Below are positions 34,759 to 42,428 of a stretch of 64,000 nucleotides of DNA, piece after piece. The notes beneath the pieces are model-generated. The model was not told the DNA's origin. It was given only the letters and a program-made list of their open reading frames with translations, and did not search any database. The position numbers and the translations under genes are program-made. Source of the DNA: an uncultured Mobiluncus sp. (lineage in GTDB: Bacteria > Actinomycetota > Actinomycetes > Actinomycetales > Actinomycetaceae); contig NZ_CALUCZ010000012.1 in the NCBI RefSeq assembly GCF_943914685.1, positions 1 to 64,000 of the forward strand. The letters are read 5' to 3'. Numbering within the stretch: position 1 is the stretch's first letter; each line of letters opens with the position of its first letter.

Positions 34759-35880
34759 ATGACGATTTATCGCGCAGACACGTTATTTGACGGCAACCAG
34801 GTGTTGGGACCCGGCGCGGTGCGGGTAGAAAACGACCGTATCGCCGAGGTTCTCAGCGGAACGGCGGCCGCACAAGTCCGGGCGGACGTGGATTTCGGGA
34901 CGGCTATCCTCGCTCCCGGATTCGTGGATATACATTCTCACGGCGGTGGGGGAGCGGCTTTCACGAACGGGGTTGAATCAGCCCGCACCGTCATCGCCAC
35001 CCACCGTCACGAGGGGACAACTTCTATCATGGCCAGCCTGGTCACGGATACGTTGGACCACTTGGAATCCCAGATTCGAGATTTGACGCCGCTCTATGAG
35101 GCCGGCGAAATTTTGGGCGTCCACTTGGAGGGTCCGTGGATGGCAGAGGAATTCAAGGGGGCGCATGACCCCCAGCTGCTGCGCGACCCGGCTCTGGACG
35201 AGGTCCAGCGCCTCTGCCAAGCTGGTCCGGTGAAAATGGTGACCCTTGCCATAGAGCGTCGTGGCGGACTGGAGGCTGTGCGCTGGCTGGTGTCGCAAGG
35301 AATCATCGCCGCTCCGGGACATATGAACGCCGACTACGATACGATGAAAGCCGCACTGGCCAATGGGGCGCAAAATGTCACCCACCTGTTCAACGCGATG
35401 AAACCGATTCATCACCGCCAGCCCGGGCCCATCGTGGCCGCTTTGGAAACGCCGGGATTACCGGTAGAACTCATCGCTGACGGCGTACATTCCCACCCGG
35501 CCACCGTGAAGTTCGTGTTTGACACCAAAGGCCGCGACACGGTCTTGGTTACCGATGCGATGGCGGCCGCGGGCTCGCCAGACGGGGATTATCTGTTAGG
35601 GCCCCTCGAAGTCGAAGTTCGCGACGCGGTGGCTCGGCTGAAATCTAACGGAGCCATCGCCGGTTCTACCCTGACCCTGTCCCGGGCGATACGCTTTGCA
35701 ACTTATACCTCAGGAGTGGATATTTGGTTAGCACTTCATGCCGCTACCGCTCGACCTGCGGCTTTGCTGGGCCGGACAGACATTGGAGTGTTGGTACCGG
35801 GAGCCTACGCGGACCTGGTGGTCGAGTCGAGCGCCCTGCAGGTTCAACACGTGTTTCGTCGTGGTCAGCAGGTGCGTTGA
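34759..35880 (+). CDS. nagA: N-acetylglucosamine-6-phosphate deacetylase
   Basis: NagA releases acetate from GlcNAc-6-P to give glucosamine-6-P. The 373-residue amidohydrolase has the metal-site residues in VDIHSHGG, Glu in GVHLEGPW, His in PGHMNADYDT and HLFNAMKPIHHR, and the catalytic Asp in LVTDAMAAAG. AGAGGAAA precedes the ATG. Its substrate comes from nanE and its product feeds nagB directly downstream. Confidence 0.95.
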   Translation: MTIYRADTLFDGNQVLGPGAVRVENDRIAEVLSGTAAAQVRADVDFGTAILAPGFVDIHSHGGGGAAFTNGVESARTVIATHRHEGTTSIMASLVTDTLDHLESQIRDLTPLYEAGEILGVHLEGPWMAEEFKGAHDPQLLRDPALDEVQRLCQAGPVKMVTLAIERRGGLEAVRWLVSQGIIAAPGHMNADYDTMKAALANGAQNVTHLFNAMKPIHHRQPGPIVAALETPGLPVELIADGVHSHPATVKFVFDTKGRDTVLVTDAMAAAGSPDGDYLLGPLEVEVRDAVARLKSNGAIAGSTLTLSRAIRFATYTSGVDIWLALHAATARPAALLGRTDIGVLVPGAYADLVVESSALQVQHVFRRGQQVR

Positions 35881-35933
35881 GGTGAAAATCCTGAGCTTAG
35901 CCGGAAAATTGAAAACAACGGAAGGTAATCATT

Positions 35934-36725
35934 ATGGAAATCATTATTAAACCAACGGAGCAAGATTTAGCAGTCGTTGCTGCGGAGGCCATCTGCGAGG
36001 TCTACGCGGACAAACCCAATGCCGTGCTGGGGGTGGCGACAGGTTCCAGTCCGCTGCCAATTTATCAAGAACTTTCACGACGGGTTAAGGAGGGGAGCCT
36101 GTCTCTGCGCCGCGCCCAGGCTTTCCAGCTCGATGAATACGTGGGGCTACCCCAGGATCACCCTGAGGCGTACCATAACTTTATTCGCCGGGAGTTTGCC
36201 GATATCACGGATATAGACCATAACTCGGTATATGGAGAAGACGGCCTAGCCACGGACCTATTAGCGGAATGTCAACGTTATGAACAGGCTATTGTTGGTG
36301 TAGGCGGAATTGATATACAGATTTTAGGTATCGGAGCGGATGGGCATATTGCGTTCAATGAGCCCGGCACGTCCTTAAAGTCCTTGACGCACCCCGCGGT
36401 GTTGACCGCCCAAACTCGCCGCGACAACGCCCGATTCTTTGACGGAGACATTGATAAGGTGCCTAGGCACGCGCTCACGCAAGGGGTGGGCACCATTTTA
36501 CGGGCGCGAAAAATCCTGCTCATCGCCACCGGCTCTAACAAAGCTGACGCGGTTCGTGACATGGTGGAGGGTCCGGTTTCTATCTCTTGCACCGGTTCGG
36601 CTTTGCAGCTGCACAACAATGTTAAGGTGCTGCTGGACGAGGCAGCCGCCGCGAAGTTGGAGCGCCAGGATTTCTATCGCGAGATTTATGCCAACCGCCC
36701 CCAAGGGGCCTGGCTGGGGTTATAG
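35934..36725 (+). CDS. nagB: Glucosamine-6-phosphate deaminase
   Basis: NagB turns glucosamine-6-P into fructose-6-P and ammonia, the last step to glycolysis. The 263-residue protein has the sugar isomerase-like segments VLGVATGSSPLPIY, QLDEYVGLPQDHPEAYHNF (with the catalytic Asp) and the GIGADGHIAFNEPGTSL loop, followed by LTQGVGTILRARKIL. It has the typical length and ends with the LERQDFYREI helix. It is the last sugar gene in the operon. Confidence 0.96.
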   Translation: MEIIIKPTEQDLAVVAAEAICEVYADKPNAVLGVATGSSPLPIYQELSRRVKEGSLSLRRAQAFQLDEYVGLPQDHPEAYHNFIRREFADITDIDHNSVYGEDGLATDLLAECQRYEQAIVGVGGIDIQILGIGADGHIAFNEPGTSLKSLTHPAVLTAQTRRDNARFFDGDIDKVPRHALTQGVGTILRARKILLIATGSNKADAVRDMVEGPVSISCTGSALQLHNNVKVLLDEAAAAKLERQDFYREIYANRPQGAWLGL

Positions 36726-36792
36726 CCCAAGTATTTGCTGATGCGGTCTCCCCCCGTGGAGCTGGTCAGGAATTCCAATTAGACTAAAATGC

Positions 36793-37509
36793 GTGGAATT
36801 TTCTGAACTGTTGCAGGCTCGCTACAGTGTGCGGGCCTATCTGGATAAGCCCGTCGAACCTGAGGTTTTACAAGCTGTCTTGTACGACGCGCGCCACTGT
36901 GCCTCGTGGTCCAATACGCGCGGATACGTGCTGGCAGTAGCCACAGGGGAGCGCTTGGAGCGAATCCGGGCGGACTATGCCAGTCGTGCTGAAACTGCGT
37001 CCGGTATGCTGCGCGGGCGGCCGGGCGCTTTCCTGCGGGCGCTGCGGGAGGGCAAACTGCCCAAAGCCGACTTTAAAACCTGGGGCAAATACCCTCCTGA
37101 AATGCGCAAACGTCAGGTTGCAAACGGAAAACGCTACTATACGCACCTGGGGATTGAGCGCGGGGACGAATCCAGACGAGCCCAGCAGGTACGTCAAAAT
37201 CTCGAAATGTTTCAGGCTCCGGTAGGGATTTTCGTGTTCGTTCATCGCGCGCTGCTGCCTTTTTCTGCCCAGGACGCCGGGCTAATGCTCGCCACCCTCA
37301 TGCTTTCGGCCGCGAATCGGGGCCTGGGAACTGTTGCCATCGGAACGCTAGCGACCTGGCGGACTCCTGTGGAAACGGAGTTTCGTATTCCCAAAGACTA
37401 CGGGCTGATTACCGGGTTGGCGCTGGGTCACCCCGACCCGGAAGCTCAGATAAACGAGTATCGGGCCGAACACCCGCCGCTTACTCTTGCCGAGCCGCGT
37501 GACGGATGA
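36793..37509 (+). CDS. Nitroreductase-family flavoprotein
   Basis: The product has 238 residues from GTG 36793. The N-terminal LLQARYSVRAYLDKPVEPE is the FMN-binding start of nitroreductases. The C-terminal half has AQDAGLMLATLMLSAANRGL and the ITGLALGHPDPEAQIN end. It would reduce a nitro-compound, quinone or flavin using NAD(P)H. It follows nagB by 67 bp and could be read through from the sugar operon, but no functional link is evident. Confidence 0.88.
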   Translation: MEFSELLQARYSVRAYLDKPVEPEVLQAVLYDARHCASWSNTRGYVLAVATGERLERIRADYASRAETASGMLRGRPGAFLRALREGKLPKADFKTWGKYPPEMRKRQVANGKRYYTHLGIERGDESRRAQQVRQNLEMFQAPVGIFVFVHRALLPFSAQDAGLMLATLMLSAANRGLGTVAIGTLATWRTPVETEFRIPKDYGLITGLALGHPDPEAQINEYRAEHPPLTLAEPRDG

Positions 37510-37691
37510 TGAAGTCAAGCTGCCACACGATTCCACTATCAGTTGGCGCCATCGATTCGTTTGCCCTTTTTCAATTTTTTATGGCATCGTCCAGCGGCAG
37601 AAACATTTGCTTCCGCATCTCTGCGGATAAAAGAGGTGCTGGTAGTGGTTTGCGCTGGGGACGCAAAGCTGGCCGGATAAACGTGCGCCGC

Positions 37692-38312
37692 CTAGAGCCA
37701 TCCGGCGAGGATGAGCACCCCGAGCAGGATAAGCACACTCGGAAAGAGCACCGCCTCGAATCGTTCCAGAACCTCCGCGAGCCCTAAACGTCCGGTAATG
37801 AACCACGCCAGAGCCAACAGCGCACCCGCCAGCACCAGAAACACTGCGCAGAACATAGCGACTTGCCACCAGGCCGACAAGGCAAAAACCGGCAGATAAA
37901 CACCGATTTCGTCGCCTCCGTTCGCGATGGTGACCAGGGCGACCGCGCCAACACTGACGGGTTTGCCTTCCAGTTTTGATTCGGCTGACTGTGCGTCCCT
38001 GGAATCGTTTGACTCCCGGCGTTCCAAAATTTCCCCAATGCCAGCTTTCACTCCCAGAATCAGCGGTATCAGACCCAACAGATGCAACTGAGCTTCGGGA
38101 ATGACGAAACCGGAAATCAGATTCAGGATCACGGTGGCTGCCAAAATAGCGCTGAAACCGAGGTATTGACCTGCGCAGATACGCAACGTTGTGCCGGGGC
38201 GCTGGTGACCGTGGACAAACCATAAGGTCAGCAGCATCAAGTGGTCGATGTTAGTGACCGCAAAGAGCACCAACGCTTGGGCGAGAGTGGAGAGAATCAG
38301 GGAAACGTTCAC
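37692..38312 (-). CDS. cadD: CadD-family cadmium resistance transporter
   Basis: This is a 206-residue membrane protein with about five helices. It carries the family segments FAVTNIDHLMLLTLWF near the start, QYLGFSAILAATVIL, and VTIANGGDEIGVYLPVFA, in which conserved acidic residues lie within a membrane segment. The central loop (RRESNDSRDAQSAESKLEG) is hydrophilic. CadD of staphylococci gives low-level cadmium resistance by export or sequestration. The gene is alone and divergent from the riboswitch-controlled transporter. Confidence 0.85.
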   Translation of the reverse strand: MNVSLILSTLAQALVLFAVTNIDHLMLLTLWFVHGHQRPGTTLRICAGQYLGFSAILAATVILNLISGFVIPEAQLHLLGLIPLILGVKAGIGEILERRESNDSRDAQSAESKLEGKPVSVGAVALVTIANGGDEIGVYLPVFALSAWWQVAMFCAVFLVLAGALLALAWFITGRLGLAEVLERFEAVLFPSVLILLGVLILAGWL

Positions 38313-38526
38313 GTGTTAATTATCACCGAAAGGTGTTCAACCGATAAAGTCAACATCACCCCGCAGTAACCTACCGGCGACCGGCCGCACCGAACTTGTG
38401 CATCGGCCGAAGACACCGAACCGCTCAATCGAGCCTGAGAGAGACGCTAACGGTAGCGGAACTTCGAATTTTACTAACTTTTTTGCACCTTTTGCCCCGG
38501 AGCCCTAGACTGGAAAGCAATAAAAG

Positions 38527-38697
38527 CATGACGGAGGCGCAGCCGACATCATTAGTTTCCATTAGGGCAGGGAAATCCTTTGGGAGGCCCGGAAGCGAAA
38601 GGGGAGGCTGCCGAGGACGCGAACCGTTCCCAAGGGGAAGCGTCCGGGCGAGCGGAAAATATCCGTTCGACTGTCGCTATTGCGGAGAGCTGTCATG
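38527..38697 (+). ncRNA. Lysine riboswitch (L box)
   Basis: The conserved L-box landmarks appear in order: the start GACGGAGGCGC, the GAAAGGGG and TGCCGA segments, the ACTGTC near the 3' side and GGAGAGCTGTC at the end. The closing stem P1 is CATGAC (38527-38532) with GTCATG (38692-38697). A terminator follows at 38717, and the next gene is an amino-acid binding lipoprotein, so the element should shut off the transporter when lysine is abundant. The 3' P1 strand also contains CATGAC (38694-38699), which can pair with GTCATG in the terminator's 5' arm; this gives a direct antiterminator switch. Confidence 0.88.
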
Positions 38698-38716
38698 ACG
38701 CATACGCGCAAGGTAT

Positions 38717-38743
38717 GGGGTCATGGAGCATGACCCCTTTTTT
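38717..38743 (+). terminator. Riboswitch expression-platform terminator
   Basis: GGGGTCATG pairs perfectly with CATGACCCC around a GAG loop, followed by six T. It lies 20 nt after the lysine aptamer and 54 nt before the transporter start. Confidence 0.92.
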
Positions 38744-38796
38744 GGTGCCATGTTCGAGCTTTCGAAAGTTGTTTGCAACGATTGAAAGGACTAATG

Positions 38797-39666
38797 ATGA
38801 ACAAGATACTGAGTGGTGCGGCCCTGCTGGCTGCAGCTTTTTCCCTCGCTGCCTGCGGGGCGGGTCCCGCGGCTGATAACGCAGCTGGTGAAAGCGGGGC
38901 GATTCCCGGCCTTGAGGATGGTGTTTTCACCGTTGGTATGGAAGCTGCCTACGCTCCCTACAACTGGGCGCAGCCTGATAAATCTAATGACGCGGTGCCC
39001 ATCAAAGATTCCGCCTTGTACGCCAATGGCTACGACGTGATGACCGCCAAACAGATTGCGGACGCCAACGGCTGGAAACTCGAAATTAAGCAGCTGGAGT
39101 GGGATTCCCTGATTCCGGCGGTGCAATCCGGGGAAATCGATGCCGCGATTGCGGGCCAGTCCATGACCAAGGAACGCGAAGAAACCGTGGACTTTGCCGG
39201 GCCCTACCTCTACGCCCGCATCATCGTTCTGACCAAGGCGGATTCCAAGTTCGCCAATGCGAAAGGCTTAGCTGACCTGGCCGGAGGCCGGACCACCAGC
39301 CAAACCGGCACTGTGTGGTACGACACGTTGATTCCGCAAATTAAGGGTGCCCAGCGGCAGTCTCCCGCCGAATCCGCTCCGGCGATGCTGGTGGCTTTGG
39401 AAACCGGCAAGGTTGATTATGTGGTCACCGATATGCCCACCGGTCAAGGAGCGATGGCTGCGTACCCGGATATGAAGATTTTGGACTTCCCCGACGATGG
39501 CGACGACTTCCAGGTTTCGGACGAGGACATTAACATCGGCGTGTCCATTAAGAAAGGCAACACCGCTCTGAAGGACGCCATCAACAAGGCCCTGTCCGGT
39601 AAGACCGCCAAAGACTTCGACGCCATGATGGCCGACGCGGTAAAGATTCAGCCCCAAGAGGATTAA
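38797..39666 (+). CDS. Amino-acid ABC transporter binding lipoprotein, probable lysine binder
   Basis: The product has 289 residues from ATG 38797 (AAAGGA 6 nt upstream). The lipobox LAAC places the lipidated Cys at 20. The SBP_bac_3 domain has FTVGMEAAYAPYNWAQ, NGYDVMTAKQIADANGWKLE and the IAGQSMTKEREETVDFAGPY segment. The last part binds ligand between two lobes. The upstream lysine riboswitch is the reason to call lysine as substrate; sequence alone would say polar amino acid. Confidence 0.88.
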   Translation: MNKILSGAALLAAAFSLAACGAGPAADNAAGESGAIPGLEDGVFTVGMEAAYAPYNWAQPDKSNDAVPIKDSALYANGYDVMTAKQIADANGWKLEIKQLEWDSLIPAVQSGEIDAAIAGQSMTKEREETVDFAGPYLYARIIVLTKADSKFANAKGLADLAGGRTTSQTGTVWYDTLIPQIKGAQRQSPAESAPAMLVALETGKVDYVVTDMPTGQGAMAAYPDMKILDFPDDGDDFQVSDEDINIGVSIKKGNTALKDAINKALSGKTAKDFDAMMADAVKIQPQED

Positions 39667-39702
39667 TCCGCCAACCGCACTGAAACACGTCAGGAGAGAA
39701 AA

Positions 39703-40614
39703 ATGTTGTGGACACTGTGGCAGGACATCGTAACGCTGCTGAATAAGTACGGTGGCGTGTACTTGACAGGTATCGTCAACACGGTGCTCCTCGCGACTAT
39801 CGCCACCCTGCTGGGCTGTGTAATCGGTTTTGCCTGCGGGATTTTGAACACAATTCCGCACCCTCCAACCGATCCTCTGCCCAAGCGGATTATTTTGGCG
39901 ATAATCCGAGTCATCATTCGGATTTATGTGGAAGTGTTCCGCGGCACTCCGATGATTTTGCAGGCGGTGTTCATTTACTACGGTCTGCCCTACTTCACGA
40001 ATAATGCGTTGCAGTTCCAGTCCATGTGGGGAGTTTCGATTTTCGTCGTCTCCATCAACACCGGTGCCTACATCGCGGAATCTGTGCGCGGGGGCATCAT
40101 CAGCGTGGATCCTGGCCAGACCGAGGGGGCTAGGGCGATTGGCATGACCCACTTCCAGACCATGCTCTATGTCATCTTGCCCCAGGCTTTGCGCAACCTA
40201 CTGCCGCAAATCGGCAACAACTTCATCATCAACATCAAAGACACTTCGGTCATGTTCATCATCGGGTTCTCGGAGTTTTTCTCAGTTCACAAGATGGTGT
40301 CGGGTGCCGTTTTCAAGTACTTCCCCTCCGCTACCATCGAGATGGTGGGGTATTTGACGCTGACCCTGCTGTCCTCTTTCCTGTTGCGGAAACTGGAAAA
40401 GAAGATTGACGGTGACGATGCTTACGAACTGTTGCCTGGTGCGGTGGGCGAGGAACAGAGCGATTACGAACTGATGAACGAAGACCAACTTGTGATGGCC
40501 GCCGGAAACTACACCTTCCCTGACCCCGCCAAACGTCCGGCGCGTAAGGGAAAACCTGCCGGGAAACCAACGCCAGACAAACCGGCACGCCCCGAGGGAG
40601 GACAGAACTCATGA
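39703..40614 (+). CDS. Amino-acid ABC transporter permease
   Basis: The permease has 303 residues of the HisMQ type with about five helices, containing the RGTPMILQAVFIYYGLP segment and the EAA loop GARAIGMTHFQTMLYVILPQ. A long hydrophilic C-terminal tail (about residues 235-303), rich in Pro and Lys at the end, is longer than usual and probably cytoplasmic. It overlaps the ATPase gene by ATGA and follows the binding protein in the same lysine-regulated transcript. Confidence 0.9.
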   Translation: MLWTLWQDIVTLLNKYGGVYLTGIVNTVLLATIATLLGCVIGFACGILNTIPHPPTDPLPKRIILAIIRVIIRIYVEVFRGTPMILQAVFIYYGLPYFTNNALQFQSMWGVSIFVVSINTGAYIAESVRGGIISVDPGQTEGARAIGMTHFQTMLYVILPQALRNLLPQIGNNFIINIKDTSVMFIIGFSEFFSVHKMVSGAVFKYFPSATIEMVGYLTLTLLSSFLLRKLEKKIDGDDAYELLPGAVGEEQSDYELMNEDQLVMAAGNYTFPDPAKRPARKGKPAGKPTPDKPARPEGGQNS

Positions 40615-41372
40615 GCGAATCGAACACCGCGGTGAACACCAGCGACGAAATCATCACGGTACGTCACCTCTCAAAGTCTTTCGGCACTCACGAGGTACTG
40701 AAAGACATTGACTTTGCGGTGCGGCCGGGGGACGTGGCGTCCATTATCGGGGCGTCCGGTTCCGGGAAATCGACCTTGCTGCGTTGCATCAACCTGTTGG
40801 AAACCCCTACCTCGGGCGAAATCCTCTACCACGGGACGAATATCCTGGACCATTCCATGAAAAAGGCGAAATATCGGTCCAAAGTGGGCATGGTGTTTCA
40901 ATCATTCAACCTGTTCAACAATATGACCGTGCTGAAGAACTGCATGATTGGTCAGATGAAAGTCCTGGGTCGGTCTCGTGAGGAATCTCGGGAAAAGGCA
41001 TTGGAGTATCTGGATAAAGTCGGAATGAGCCCGTTCTTGAACGCGAAACCGCGGCAACTGTCCGGCGGGCAAAAGCAGCGGGTGGCGATTTCTCGTGCTC
41101 TGGCGATGGATCCGGAAGTTCTGCTGTTCGACGAACCGACCTCGGCGTTGGATCCGGAAATGGTCGGGGAAGTCATCGAGGTCATTAAGAAGTTGGCCCA
41201 AGAGGGGATGACGATGCTGGTGGTGACCCACGAGATGGCTTTCGCCCGCACGGTCAGCAAGAACGTGGTGTTCATGGCAGATGGGGTCATCGCGGAGCAA
41301 GGTCCCCCCGAGCAGCTATTCCAGCACCCGCAGCGGGAGCGGACCCGCGATTTCTTGGCGCGTTATCTCTGA
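40611..41372 (+). CDS. Amino-acid ABC transporter ATP-binding protein
   Basis: The ATPase has 253 residues, like GlnQ/ArtP. It has Walker A GASGSGKSTLL, signature LSGGQKQRVAISRALA, Walker B VLLFDEPTSALDPE and H-loop VVTHEM. All residues needed for ATP hydrolysis are present. It completes the binding protein-permease-ATPase set under the lysine riboswitch. Confidence 0.94.
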   Translation: MSESNTAVNTSDEIITVRHLSKSFGTHEVLKDIDFAVRPGDVASIIGASGSGKSTLLRCINLLETPTSGEILYHGTNILDHSMKKAKYRSKVGMVFQSFNLFNNMTVLKNCMIGQMKVLGRSREESREKALEYLDKVGMSPFLNAKPRQLSGGQKQRVAISRALAMDPEVLLFDEPTSALDPEMVGEVIEVIKKLAQEGMTMLVVTHEMAFARTVSKNVVFMADGVIAEQGPPEQLFQHPQRERTRDFLARYL

Positions 41373-41441
41373 ATTCGCGTCATCGCACGTCGTGGGTAAT
41401 TTTTCCGTAACAAAACTATTCCCTTATATACATTTGTGGAG

Positions 41442-41447
41442 TATAAT
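41442..41447 (+). promoter_or_regulatory. Near-consensus -10 box placing the transcript start on the ATG
   Basis: TATAAT ends 6 nt before ATG 41454, so transcription would begin at or next to the A of the start codon. This predicts a leaderless mRNA, common in actinobacteria, and supports ATG 41454 over GTG 41436. Confidence 0.6.
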
Positions 41448-41453
41448 TTCTTT

Positions 41454-42428
41454 ATGGAACAGAAATTTATGGCGTTACGCGATTTGCGGCCCGGTGCATT
41501 TTTGCGTCTGCGGCGTGGTGTGCTGGGATTGACCCAGGCGGAGCTGGCAGCGATGACCGGAGTTCCCCAGTCCCACATCAGTGCTTTTGAAAACCACAAG
41601 CGGCGCATCTCCGTTGTCGAAGAAACTGCCTTGGCGAAAGCGCTGAGCGTACCGGCGCACACTTTGATGAGCATGAAACGTCACGTGGTGCGGGGGATTT
41701 TTTCGCGGCACGGCTACGATGAAATTTTCCTGTTCGGCCCCGCCTCTACTGGTCAAGATGATGCGTTTACCCCGATAGATTTCCTGGTCAGCACCACCAA
41801 TCCGCTAGGAATGCTGGATTTGATTGGCTTGCAAAATGAACTCGAAAATGCGCTGAGCACCACGGTCTACGTGTCTGTCGACACTGGTTGGGGCAACGCA
41901 AAAGTCGATCGTTTCCCCCGTGAAGTCACGAAGTCTGACAATAAGTTCCGGCCCTTGTTGGTGGATTTATACCGATTCGGGAATGTTTTTTCACCGCGTG
42001 AGATTGAAGAGTATCCCTATTTTCAAAAGTGGGGATTCCCCAAGTCCCTTTACCCCTACGATGTTTCCGCCTCCCGGTGGCGGGTAGAGGATATGTCCCG
42101 GGTTTTGGACGTGGGCAGCGGCATCGTCTCCGGCGACCCGCAGGCATTCTTGGAAAAGACCCCGGCGGGGATTCAGTCCCGTTTCGCCGCTTACCACGCC
42201 ATTGCGGTGCTGGTTGAATCCGCGGCGAAAGTCCATTCCGATGTCAAGGAAGCCAACCCGGCAATTCCTTGGGCGGCCTTGTGGGGGCTGCATTGCCGGC
42301 TCCAGCAGACCGCCGATGAGATAGACGCAATCGTGGCTTGGTCCTCTTTGCGTGAGGATTTTCCCAAAATACTCGATGCTCTGAGCTCGATTACTTTCCC
42401 TGACAGCGGCACCGAGGCGACTGCGTAA
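41454..42428 (+). CDS. XRE-type HTH regulator fused to degenerate MNT and HEPN (DUF86) domains
   Basis: The product has 324 residues. Residues 14-72 form an XRE HTH (LRLRRGVLGLTQAELAAMTG, VPQSHISAFENHKRRI). Residues about 85-150 align with minimal nucleotidyltransferases of the MntA type: IFLFGPASTGQ replaces the usual FGSxARG, and TPIDFLV replaces SDIDLLV, so the GS and DxD catalytic residues are mostly lost. Residues about 209-312 align with DUF86/HepT HEPN toxins, including RVEDM, IPWAALWGL and EDFPKIL. At the RNase motif the usual RNRLxHxY reads HCRLQQTA, so the key His/Tyr are missing. I infer that a MntA-HepT toxin-antitoxin pair was merged and reused as a regulator. The next two genes (ABC exporter) start immediately after its stop and are its likely target or partner. 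Confidence 0.75.
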   Translation: MEQKFMALRDLRPGAFLRLRRGVLGLTQAELAAMTGVPQSHISAFENHKRRISVVEETALAKALSVPAHTLMSMKRHVVRGIFSRHGYDEIFLFGPASTGQDDAFTPIDFLVSTTNPLGMLDLIGLQNELENALSTTVYVSVDTGWGNAKVDRFPREVTKSDNKFRPLLVDLYRFGNVFSPREIEEYPYFQKWGFPKSLYPYDVSASRWRVEDMSRVLDVGSGIVSGDPQAFLEKTPAGIQSRFAAYHAIAVLVESAAKVHSDVKEANPAIPWAALWGLHCRLQQTADEIDAIVAWSSLREDFPKILDALSSITFPDSGTEATA

